From Centroberyx gerrardi (taxonomy: Eukaryota; Chordata; Actinopteri; Beryciformes; Berycidae), in contig NC_136000.1 of the NCBI RefSeq assembly GCF_048128805.1, forward strand, positions 21,942,946-22,006,945: a DNA stretch of 64,000 nt, written 5' to 3'. The notes under the pieces were generated by a model. The model saw only the letters and a list, made by a program, of their open reading frames with translations, was not told where the DNA came from and did no database searches. A program made the position numbers and the translations under genes. Below are positions 34,300-46,800 of this stretch, piece by piece (the first letter of the stretch is position 1; every line of letters starts with the position of its first letter).

Positions 34300-36900
34300 C
34301 ATATCGACTTGGAGTGATCAGAATACACTGCAACCTGGTTCAATTTGCCATTTTATATTATTATTCATCTGTCACCATGTATTATTACTTGCCATTATCA
34401 TTTATTATGGTTATTACAATCAAAGCTTTGTCGGTATATACTGAATTGTGCTTCATGCCACTAAAGCTTATTCAATTAAGAGTGAAAAGTTATGGAGGAC
34501 CAAAATTGTCACAATTAAATAAATAAATATGTCTCAGTGAAATAAATAATTACATAAATAAATACAAAAATACATTTAAAAAAATAATAATTGATTGTTT
34601 TCCTTTAAAAATGATAAAATAATATTATTTCATAATTATTGTTTTCATAATAACATGAATATATTTAATTGTATTTGCTTTTTTTATTTTTCAAATGGCT
34701 TTTATTTTCAATTATTATATTATTATTAATTCTGAATAATATTATGATATTATTCAGAAATCGAGATCAGAAATCAATTCAAAGTGGTTCTTTTTTTTAA
34801 TTTACCTTTTTCTTTTTTCATTGCTCCTCTTTTTATTTCATAATAACACTTCATTTCATAATGTCACTTTTCATAATGTCTCAGCCATCTGTCAATCAAA
34901 GTGAATGGGGCGGGATCTATTTGCTGATTGGGTAATCCTTTGCAATCTATTATTTTTCCTTGCTCTGAGGCTGGTCTTGCCCCATGGGCCAAATGACGTT
35001 AAAAAAAGTCATAATATTACGAGAATAAAGTGGTAATTTTGAGAAAAATATTACTTTAATATATTATCAGCACCTGGATAAGGACCTGACACCGCAGGAG
35101 AGAAGAGGAGCAGTTCACTTCCCCACAGAATCCCGACAGCTGCCAACAGCTCCCAGCACTTCAGCTACACTCAGCTAACAGCTAACAGGTAATTGTAGGG
35201 AAATTGTTTGCTAACTCTAGCTATATTTAGCATGCATTCCTACCTATGATTCCTACTATGGATGTCAATTTTGGGTTATTTTTCTTGGCCCAACATCTGT
35301 CATCGACCCTCTTTATTAACAGTTAACTAGGGAGATTATTAGGCTACTTCCTGGCTCTGTTGAGTGCATTGATTCTTGTATTGATTAATACCTTCTACCA
35401 TGACAGACGTTACTGTCTTCTACTACGATTCCGTTCTATTCTACTACAACTCTAGTATTTTTACTGTAGCTCTACTGTCATATAGTATGACTCTACCCCA
35501 CTGATGCTGACCTGGTTTCTTCTGTGTGTGTGTGTGTGCATGCAGTGAGCTAGAGGTTTTTTGTGAAACCTCCTGGAGATCTGTCCTCTCTGTCCTGTCT
35601 GTCTGAGGAGCCCAGACCCGGACCGAAGGCCCCAGTCTGAGCAGAGCAGAGTGCTGGGAGCTCCTGTTCTTCTCCACCGATTAATTCAACATTGATTTGT
35701 TAAGCTAACTCTAGTCAGGATTTTCATAGTAATCCAATTTTTCAATGTGACCATGGCATCCCTCTCTGTGAAGTTCTCAAGACTATTCTTGATGAAACTA
35801 CCTGCTTAAGCCTTCATTTGACATTTAGTCAACTGAGAGTTGCCTGTCTGTTTTTACCTTGCATCTCAAACCATAGAATGGAAATCACGATCAAAAAAAT
35901 GCACATGTGAATGCCACCATATTGCGGCGTAAAGAGCGCGTACCGTAATTAGGCACCGCAGTGCGCACTGGGCACAAACAGCCCGGCTGCCTCTGACTTG
36001 AGTCCACTTGGATCCATGGAGCTAGTGGATTTTCTAATAAACCATCTTCCATATTAAACTCTTAACTACCTGTGCTATATGTGCTGCGTTGAAATGAGAG
36101 GACGTTAAAGTTTACTGTTACTTTAGTGTGCCACCTTTGGCTTAGGATCTTTTTAGAACTGCCTGGGGGATGAAACCTTTCTTAGCTTTCATGTGCGGAC
36201 TGGGAGAAGAGCTTCATTTTTGTAGCAAAACACTGGGATCCGGTTACTGGTAATTAACACATTAAAGACTGCACAACTTTTTGGGAGCCAATATATGAAA
36301 ATCATCTCTGTGTCTCTGGAGCATAAATCTACCTTGTGCGCTTGCTAACACTTTAGCATACAGTATGTTAAAGGACAACTCCTGCGTGATTTGAGTTTTT
36401 GCTAATTTGCTGTTTTTATATGCATGTGCCACAATGAAAGATATTTTAAAATCAGTTTTGCCATACCACTTGGGCTCATTCACTCCCATTCAATTCCAAA
36501 CGGCATAGAAAACAACTCTGGAGACTTAATTCAGTCAGTAAAGGTAATCCATCACTGTGAACGAGAGGCTGCCAATCACGTTTTGCAAAATTGCTTCAGA
36601 ACGATAATATCAGGCTATAAACTTTTACATTTTTAAAGAAGTTCCGTTCACGGTTTCATATTATTGTTCAGGAACACTGCAAGAGCTAAGACGAGACAGA
36701 CTTACCACCGTTTTCTACTCAAATATACCGCTTCCGGGTCATTACATATCCGATTTCTGCATTTTCCACTCCAAAATAAAACTTTTAACCACTAGAGCAC
36801 AACAACAACTTAAATCTGGAGTCAATCGGATTTAAGTTTTGGTCGGTTGGTCGGTCGCATGTAACACATGCAATGAGTCATAATTTGGGCTCAAACATAT
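34300..36900. other. Repeat-rich gap left of the orphan gene
   Basis: There is no gene that I can support. The left part (34488-34900) is very AT-rich and holds one copy of a repeat found inverted at 42551-42718. An 11-bp inverted pair, TTCTGAATAAT/ATTATTCAGAA, surrounds 34725-34760. The stretches 35060-35700 and 36360-36760 look like unclassified interspersed repeat fragments. Confidence 0.4.
34488..34654 (+). repeat. AT-rich dispersed repeat, copy 1
   Basis: This begins TTATGGAGGACCAAAATTGT and continues with AAATAAATAA-type sequence to GTTTTCATAATAAC. The reverse complement of 42551-42718 follows the same order of words along its whole length, with small length differences, so the two are copies of one element. 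Confidence 0.7.
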
Positions 36901-36949
36901 GGGAGAGTCGTACACTTTTATTTTAACACAATACGTTCTTCAAACACAA

Positions 36950-38067
<1,118 letters not shown>

Positions 38068-38272
38068 TATGTACCGTATATGTATCATGCAATTCCTGTA
38101 TGATAATTTCTGAATTTTACAATGCATCAATTCACAGTAAATGAAAAAAAAATTGACTGACATGGACTGATTGCAATGCAACACTGAATTTAATTTTTGC
38201 AGTGGGATTTCAGTCTCTCTCTGTTTGCTCAGCTGTTTTCCTCAGTGTTTGGAATAGCCGACGGAAGAAGCA

Positions 38273-41183
38273 TCAGACTTTGTTCTTCTTCTTCTTCTTG
38301 GTCTTTTTGATCTCTGAAAAATAAAAGAAGACAATCAATGCCTCAGTTCATCTTGATGAAAGTAGACATGAGCTACAGTGTGAGCGGACCTAATGAAGAA
38401 CTCCTACCTGATGTGGTGTCAGAGGATTGTTTCACCTCCTCCTTCTCCTCAGTGCCAACCAGGCTGCTGGTCAAGCCTTCCTGGACTGGAGTAATGGCAG
38501 GAGCTTCAGTAGGGATGCTCACAGGAACCAGAGGAGCTTCAGTAGGGAGGCTCAGAGGAACCAGAGGAGCTTCAATAGCGAGGGTCAGAGGAACCAGAGG
38601 AGCTTCAGTAGGGAGGCTCAGCGGAACAACAGGGGCTTCAGTAGGAAGGCACAGAGGAACCACAAGAGCTTCAGTAGGGAGGCACAGAGGAACCACAAGA
38701 GTTTCAGTAGGGAGGCTCAGAGGAACCAGAGGAGCTTCAGTAGGGAGGCGCAGAGGAACCAGAGGAGCTTCAGTAGCGAGGCTCAGAGGAACCACAGGAG
38801 CTTCAATAGGGAGAATCAGAGGAACCAGAGCAGATGAACCAACAGCAGAGTCCATTTCTGGGCTTGGTGTTGTGTCCTCTTCCAGGCTGGGCTCTTCGCT
38901 CAGATCTCCATCAAGGGGGGTGGAGTTCACGGCTCCATCCACTACAGCTGGCTGGGTGGAATCATCTAGTTCCACCTAAAGAGGGAGAGAAGCCGTTTGA
39001 ATTTTAGAATTTTTTTTTTCTTTTTTACTATACAGTATCTTATCCAGCTAATCGATCATACATCGCGCAGGTCTTCTAACCTCTTTGGTGGTCAGCACTT
39101 GTTTCTGTGGCTCGAACGTCACACAGATTTCCCCCACTGTGATGTCAACGATCCTGGTCAGCAGCTCTGGCCCAAAGCGCTTCAGCTTCTCCAGCAGGAC
39201 ATCTGGAGTGTACTTCTCTCTGACCTTGTTCTGGATAGCAAGGACCTTCTCATCCCGGATGGAGCGGGAGAAGGCGACCTGATGGTCTGTGGAGGTCAGA
39301 GAGGCGGAGAGCTTATCTTCAACGGCCTTCGTGAGTCCGACGGCCAGGTCACTGAGCTGCAGCGGGGGTACGGACGAGAGTATCGCCGGATTAATCCAGA
39401 AGCCCTGCAGCACTTTGGGCACAACCAGCATCATCACTTCCCGGGGTCCGAGGAGGCTGGAGCTGGGCTGCTGCTTCTCCATCAGGCTCCTGATGGCTTT
39501 GTCAGCCAGACGGATGATCTGAGGGTCTCTGACGATGAGAGTCGCTCAAAATGAGTTGAAATAACATTTTCTGAAAAGACTGAAAAGATTTCCCCATGGG
39601 AATCATTCAAGTTTCATCTTATCTCATAAATGTGACTTACTGAAAACAAGGACTGTTGGCTTCAGGTGAGTTGAGCACGATTCGGGCTAAAAACTCAATA
39701 ACCATCATTTTCATGCTGATGTTCACCTCCCACATCTGAAACAAGAAATGGGATGCACCATTAAGATTTGACATATTTACAGGATCAATCTAGTGTTATG
39801 TGATCATTTACTTGAAATTGAGTCTTTTCATGATCTTGGTCCTACCAGCATGAGGAGAGGCTGGACACTTTCATCAAAACCCTCCAGTTCAAACCTCCAC
39901 AATCTTCAAATGGAAAGAAAACAAAAGGTTCATCTTAACTGTTGCTCTATTTTCTTCTCATTAGTAACAGACTAGCTTAAAGGAATAGTTCACCCAAAAA
40001 TGAAAATTCAGTCATTATCTACTCACCCCCATGCCAGTAGAAAATCGGGTAAAGTTTGTTAGTCCATACAACAGATGGGCAGACAGTTAAAAAAATTAAA
40101 AAATAATGGAAAATAACCATAAAATGGCTCCATGCAGCTCTTATAGCATAATCCAAGTCCCTTGAAGCCAAAAGATCCCAAAGTGACTTGAAAAGACTGA
40201 CATTTACACCATTATTTAGCTGAAATCGCCACTCTAGCTGTTGATTTAAAAAAACGTCACGTTTGCGCGCACCCCGGCCTCGATAGGTAAGACCAGAGCC
40301 ATATAGAGAGATCTCTCTATATGGCTCTGGGTAAGACTAGCTCGAATTACCAGAAACAAGACTTCCGGTTTGGCCGTTTAGCCTTCCAAATAAAAGCGCA
40401 AGATTTTAAAATAGAAATACTGTTTTAAAGCAATTACTTTGTTTTTAATTGTCAAATTCAGTAAGTGAGCACCCATATTAATGTTTGATGGCATAATAAT
40501 AATGAAAAATGCCATAAAATGTGACATTTTTAACTTTAACTTTAAGCGCTGCATGTATTACACTGTGCAGAATACATACATCAAACATTAAACCGATTTT
40601 CTACTGCCATGGGGGTGAGTAGATAATGACTGAATTTTCTTTTTTGGGTTAACTATTCCTTTAACATTAGCAGAGTTAATGATAGATTGAGTGGTGGACT
40701 GTCTGTATGTCTCAGTAAGTCTCACCGCTCCCTGAGAGATTTCTTGCCCTGCTCCACCAGCCAGTCAGTCATGTCCTCAGCCGTCAGATCAGATGGGACC
40801 TGCTTTTGTTGCTGACGCCTCAAAAACTGCACCATCATTTTTTTCTACAAGACAATAGAAAACATCAGATGTTCTCATGTATAATCATAGGAGACACTTT
40901 ACCAGAATTTGTCAGGTGTTTTATTTTGTGCGGGCCTGAAACAAAAGTGGTTCTTACTTGTACTTCATAGTACTTCCACTCCCAGCAGAGCTGTACAGTC
41001 TCTCTATACACCGGTACATTGAACAATACCTTTGAAGGAAATGAGATAATGTCACTCAAAAGCCTCTTATGCTACATACATACGGTACATCAGCTCAAAA
41101 TCTTTACAATTTAACTGCAATAAACAATGCTCACATACCTTGATGGGTCTATAGATGACCCTGTCTCCTTCCATCCAGTCCAT
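38273..41183 (-). CDS. Unrecognised protein with 11-residue repeats
   Basis: Eight exons with good splice sites (41139-41183, 40958-41029, 40726-40844, 39846-39903, 39641-39735, 39081-39528, 38408-38975, 38273-38313) give exactly 482 codons. I do not recognise the family. Residues 1-280 look folded and mostly helical, beginning MDWMEGDRVIYRPIKV, with EQGKKSLRERLWRFELEG, a block with KMMVIEFLARIVL, and a compact region with GPREVMMLVVPKVLQGFW and ELLTRIVDITVGE. Exon 7 adds an acidic stretch and ten copies of an 11-residue repeat close to PTEAPLVPLSL. The last exon is a basic tail (KKTKKKKKNK). There is no signal peptide or membrane span. The exon phase test makes a real gene likely. More 5' exons are possible, because an acceptor lies just upstream of the chosen ATG. 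Confidence 0.75.
38500..38832. repeat. 33-bp coding minisatellite, about ten copies
   Basis: Ten tandem units of 33 bp (plus strand roughly GAGCTTCAGTAGGGAGGCT then CAGAGGAACCAG), diverged by one to five bases from one another. They encode 11-residue repeats in the orphan gene. Because the period is a multiple of three and the unit has no stop, frames stay open on the opposite strand too. Confidence 0.95.
39981..40660. mobile_element. piggyBac-like MITE in orphan-gene intron 3
   Basis: This is flanked by TTAA at 39977-39980 and 40661-40664. It has inverted ends about 50 bp long: AGGAATAGTTCACCCAAAAA at the left, with the inverse of AGGAATAGTTAACCC at the right, continuing through CAGTCATTATCTACTCACCC. 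There is no transposase frame. This end sequence is one of the commonest interspersed repeats in teleosts. A second tiny insertion is nested at 40286-40337. Confidence 0.8.
40286..40337. mobile_element. 36-bp palindrome with 8-bp direct repeats
   Basis: GGTAAGAC occurs at 40286-40293 and again at 40330-40337. Between them are 36 bases that form a perfect palindrome starting CAGAGCCATATAGAGAGA. An 8-bp duplication and CAGRG-type ends are the hAT signature, so this looks like an insertion consisting only of two joined terminal repeats. Confidence 0.65.
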
Positions 41184-43822
41184 GGATGTTTTGTTACTGG
41201 ATGACAAATCAACAGTGGAGAAACAACAATCAAACGCACAACCAAACTCACAACTACAGAACAGAGGTAAAAGCACTCAAACACAGTTGATACTGGTGGC
41301 TGAAATGAACTGAGGGTGTTCAGGGAGAAAGTTTCTCTGGAAGACGGAATGGACTTATTGTTGAGTCACTGGGAGTAGAATTCAGCTCTTTATGACAGAC
41401 AGATCCTGTTTTGGTTCAACTGTTCAGGCAGAGATGACCAGGGAAAATACATGTCTGGGCAAATATGATCAGTATCAGTAAGTTGCCTTTATATTTTTTA
41501 TTTAATCACACAGGAATGTCTTTTTGCAAGGCAACACTTGAATAGATGTTAATCCTGTGTTTTGACTTGGTCAGTTGGTTGGTATTGGGAGTGTAGCCTA
41601 CATTGCCCTAAAAAACTGTCAGGTGTATCAGCACTTTTACATCCTTGATATGCACACTGTGCAACATTTTGGTCAACATTGCAGGATTACACAGCCCAAG
41701 TAGATGGATAAACACTCTCACATTGTCTACATGGCAACTTCTAATGCTATGGTATTATGCTGCAAGTCTGACTTCAATTCCTGTTGACTGACACGTTGCC
41801 TTGTCATCTTCTCCAAAATGTTGCTTGTTGTATCACAAGCTTTAGGTCCAAGATGCACAAGCAACATTTTGCAGCTGTGGAGAAGGGAAGTATTGCTTAC
41901 AACAGGGATGGGATTGGCAAGCAGGACAAAATCAATGTAACCACACTGGCTATAGGAGAATAATGAAAAAATACTTACATACTTTACATTGCTTCACAAC
42001 ATTTCCCATGTATCATGGCCCTTATTCCTTCCTCTAACACATTACACTGAGTTGATTTATTAAAAAGTAACTTTTACTTTACTTATTTTTAATTGAGTAG
42101 GTGTTTACACCAGTGATTTTCCTTCTGCTTAAGTAAAATCTCAGCAGACACTTCCACAAAATTCAGCGTCACGGGGCTGTTAGACTCTTAGTCTTGTTAT
42201 GCTATGGCCTGTAGGTTCATAACTTAGAAAAACAAAATCTCAATATTCATCACTTTAGCGTTCTGGCTAACTCTGCTAACTTCAGTATGTAAACAAATCA
42301 AGTTATGCTTGAAGTCTCACAGGAAGAGGGATCTTCTGCCATTGAAAGTGTTTTCTATTAATAGAATTGTAGGCCTATTTTACCAATCCCCTAAACAAGC
42401 CTGGCAAGTTTACATGTGTGCCATTAAAATTAGCCAGCGTTAGAGCTGACACAGGTTCTCATTTCCTCACTTTTAGGATGCTAGTTGCCTATAATTACTT
42501 AACATACTGTATGCTAAAGCACTAGCATTAAAATAACTAAATATAGTCTTGTTATTATGAAAACAATAGTTATGATATATTATTTAAAACAAATTAATTA
42601 AAGAATAAAATCAATTATTAATTTATTTACTGGTGATATATATTTCTGTATTTATTTATGTAATTATTTTACTGACACATTTATTTAATTATGACTAATA
42701 TGGTCATCCATAAAAAGTTTTACAGCATAGGAATTAAAGTATTTTGTGAATTGAACTCAAAGAAAAAAAATGGCTTCAGAAAATCAGTTTAATAACTTTT
42801 CAGAAAACAGTTTAACTTTTTACAAAATATACAAGTTTAGTGACACTCCCTCCCTGTCCCAAAACATGGCATATCCCATTTACCATTACCATAATGTCAT
42901 GTACATAGCTGTAAAAATGCTAAATAAACTGGACAATCCCTCAACCAAACCAATTTTGGTGGTCATCTGCACAGGATTAATTAAAAAAAAATGGTGGTGA
43001 AATATTCATGATATCCCCAAGGGCATTTGGCACATTTACAATAGTGACTCTTCATCATGCAATTCCCATATGAGATATGGACATGTGGCACATGGCCAAT
43101 ACCACAGAAACCTACAGATAAGGGCGCAAACAGATGATCTACTCTTATAAAAAATTTAAAAAAAAAAAGAAAAATCAAAAAAAGGCCTGTATCAAAAGTA
43201 TGTGAAATCGTCATGGTGATTACAGATCAGTTCTGCCTCAAAGAAATTTGCACATGACCTATCCAGCCTCCATCTTGTGCGGTTAAGTAACTACAACGTT
43301 GAAGTCAATTCTTCAGATACAGAGAGCATACAGCAGTGGTAAAAATGGGTATGAACCTAATTTCTTTTACATAGTTTCATAGGTTTTGGAATTATGAATG
43401 GAAAAAATATACACATACAGATGATCACAAACGTAGCCAAAGAAAGTCGAGCATTCATTCCGCAGCCAGATACTTGACAGAAAACTGCCTTTTTGCTATC
43501 AAGTTACAGAGACAAGATAGGAAGCTGTAAGAAGGGATGGTAGATGAAGGCCTGGCAGGGTTCTACTCAGGGAACAAGACCAGAGTGGATCTTACAGTCA
43601 AGTAAAAACAAGAAAAGGACATTCAAACCCCTCTGGTGAATGGCCTGCCATGTAAGGGCCTCTGAAAGTCTCCATCATGAACAGAGAAAGGGTGAAGAAA
43701 GTTCAACCAAGTCCACCGATCATTGTCCATTCTCTGGGGAAGCGAGGGGTGAATGAATGGCATTGGGTTGGGGTGGATTTCAGAAACATTGCTCGGGCTG
43801 TGTGTGAGACGCGGACTAGATG
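41184..43822. other. Gap between the orphan gene and fnbp4
   Basis: I see no gene. The repeat copy at 42551-42718 lies here. The right part is the fnbp4 3' UTR, since that gene reads leftward. Confidence 0.45.
42551..42718 (-). repeat. AT-rich dispersed repeat, copy 2 (inverted)
   Basis: The reverse complement starts CTTTTTATGGATGACCATAT and runs through AATTACATAAATAAATACA to CTATTGTTTTCATAATAAC, parallel to 34488-34654. Confidence 0.7.
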
Positions 43823-46800
43823 TTACGTGGTGTTCATCATCTTCCGCTTCTTCAGTCTTTCCCGCCAGTCTGCAGGGAGCGCCTCAAAGTTGGCATTCTT
43901 CCCAGCTTTTCCCCTGAAGGAGAAATAAAAACAATACAACAGTTAAAATACAACGGTGAAAGGTATGGAGAAGGGTAAAGAGTTCCCATGGAGGATAAAT
44001 ACTCGAGAAATTCTGAAAGAACACAGTGGAACCACACTGACATATTTACTGTTCCATAACATCTTTGAAACTTCCCTTCTCCTTATTTTTCTAGTTAGAA
44101 TACACAGTTCGGAAGAAAACTAGACAATTCTCAAGAGACCAGTCAAGCTTGTGTGGGGAATATATTTAAATGACAATCTGTACATTTAAAAAAAAAGGCA
44201 ATTGTGAACAATCCCTTAATGGAAGCGGTCGTCTGTAGCATCTTACGTCACGAGCTGCTGCTGCTTCCACTCCTCGATGCTCTTCTTGTTGAGCTGATCC
44301 CTGTCCTCGTCACTGGAGCTGCTCTTCTCCTCTTCGTCCAGCTCTTTCTGGATGCTCTGCCACTTCTTCACCAGAGAGGGCATTTTGGTCTTACTCTTCT
44401 TTGACTGCGGAGTGAGGGGAAAACAGGGGTGTGGTGAGAGAGCAGTGTGTGACGAGGAAAACTGCTACAAGTTCTTTTGTGGGTGGATCTTTAAAAGTGT
44501 AGATTCTCCAGGAATGTCTTGTTTATACAATCTTTACATTATTCCAGAAAAGAAATTCAGTCCTTAAGGCTTTGTTTCAGGTAACTATTGATCTTGTTTC
44601 ACCGAGCCTAAAATGTCAACTCCAATACTAACCTTATCCTTTTTCAGTTTCTTGGTCTTGTCTGCGGGCAGAGTTTTGGCTCCAGGAGGGTCGAAGGGTG
44701 GCTGGGATGTGGGCAGTGGTGGTTGAATGGGGACAACTGGGATGGGTGGAGCGGGGGCTTCAGGAGGGGGCGCAGGGGCAGCGACCGCCGTCATACCCCA
44801 ATACGCATTTGCTGACATTACAGGGGCTGTAGATACAGAAGAAAAAACACTATAATTACTGAGTATTCACTTAAAAATGTTGATAAAAGCATAGTCGGAA
44901 TTAATAGCTGAAGGTCTGCATTTTTGCACCACGTTTCCCTTTTGATCTAAAATTATACATTTATTGTGTACAAATCAACAATCAATTTCACTTCATGCCC
45001 TGAATACTTTCATCCTTATGTACACTTTAATTATAGCCATATACCCCAACGTGTTTAATTTTAGTGATATTTTTCCTTCAGTGGGCAAAAAAAAAGAACT
45101 GCATTAGTATTTCTGAAAAACTGCTTGTTTCAACAAAGGTTGCAAACAATGTACAGCAAGTCGCAATTAGGATAGTTCGAACACAAACGCAGTGAAAAAG
45201 TGAAATTTTTGTTCCCCACCATGTGATAAGTATCTGCCATAGCAAAACAACTTAATAAAATGCTAAATGTTACGGTATTGGTATAAGTTTGCACAGCTGG
45301 ACATTGTCTTTCCCATACATCATCAACATATAACTGCAGATGTTGTGTAACTTGTGTAGTGACATCTTGAGGACTTTTTTACCTGCACTGGCAGCAGGTT
45401 GGGTGTAGAGAATGGGACTGCTGCCAATAGTGATGGCTTTAGTCAGCTGACCAGCTTTACGCTTCTGACCCTTCCCCAAGGGGACTGAAGACTCCACAAT
45501 CTGTTTGAATGACAAGGAGCATGATAAAAGATAAATGCTGCTGGGCACAGGCCCCTTATATTTTGAATTCACACATTAGCATTAAAAGACGCTGCTATTA
45601 ATAGCGGCGTCCTTGATTCCTTCCATACCTTGGTGCTAGCAGCGCCTGGAAGTAAAGTAGACCTCCCGCTGCCATCTTCCTCAGTTCCAGGGGCTGGGGG
45701 CTCCCCGTCATCATCATCCATCTCCATCTCTACCTCCATGATCTCTCCATCACTGTCAGGAGGGGGAGGAGGTGGAGGTGGCGAGCCTGGGGGAGGAGGC
45801 GGAGGCGGGGGGTAGTCGGAAGGTGGAGGCGGGTTTTCAGGAAGAGGTGGCTGGGAGGCGGACCAGAATGGTGAAGCGCTGGGCTGAGGAGGGGCAGGTG
45901 GGGCAACAGCGGCATAGCTAGATGATCCTGTTGAAATAAAAAGCCAATAAAGCATGGTGTTATTAAGGAGAGCATTTTGTCAAATTAGTTTGTGCCTAAT
46001 AACGCATGGGAATTCATGACTAAGGAATACCGGCATCAATACCACAAAGCTGCACACGTTTTAACAGGAAATGAATTTAAAGGCACAGTAATTCAATACA
46101 GGTCTGTCAAGTTCTTACAATTTAAAGTCACAATTAATAGGCAGGCTATCTACCAGACTGACCTGTGATCCCAGCAGTGGGTGCAGATGCGGTTTTGGCA
46201 TCTCCTTGGCTGGATGTCTGCGTCTGGGAGGCTTGGCTGTCCTTCATCTCCTCTTCCTTTTCATCCTCTGCTGGGAAATCCCACTGGGAAGCACTGGTCC
46301 GGTCGTTCACATAGAAATACCGCCTGTGCTCTCTAAAAAGTGGGACAACAGAGATAGAAGGCAAGAGTCTCAACAGCTGGCCTTGCACCTGGCTGAGTGG
46401 CATGATACCCTGGGACAGTGGGGCGAGGGAGTGGACAAAATGGCCACATTGGGGGGCGGTAATGTTGGTCTGGACAGCCACTTTAGCCATCCAGGAGACC
46501 GGCCGAATTGGAGTGATTATGGACGTGGATAGGGAACCCACCTTGCTCTCAAAAAACAAATAAATGAAAAACAAATCATCTTTAGGTCCTGAAAGTCTGC
46601 TCAAAAGTAGCATTCAGCAGCTCACACCACGGTTGTCAGAAATGTTCCATGTTTTAGACAACCATTCCCTCCCAGACACAGGAAGACGCCAGGGGGAAAG
46701 CATCATCATCAACAACCAAAGGCCAGAAAACAACAAGCACACAGTGAACTCTTTTACATCAGAAAAGTCTAAGAGTTTTCTCTCAATCAAGAAAATAAAA

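Noticed and set aside
38338-38979. Long plus-strand open frames opposite orphan-gene exon 7 (repeats like GASVGRLRGTR)
   Set aside because: They arise because the 33-bp repeat has no stops in several frames; the minus strand has the splice sites and phase agreement.
45630-45815. Glycine-rich plus-strand frame
   Set aside because: Antisense of the proline run in fnbp4 exon 13.
46146-46613. A longer minus-strand frame extending fnbp4 exon 12 upstream
   Set aside because: The extension is intron; the TTTTTAG acceptor at 46332 restores phase with exon 11.
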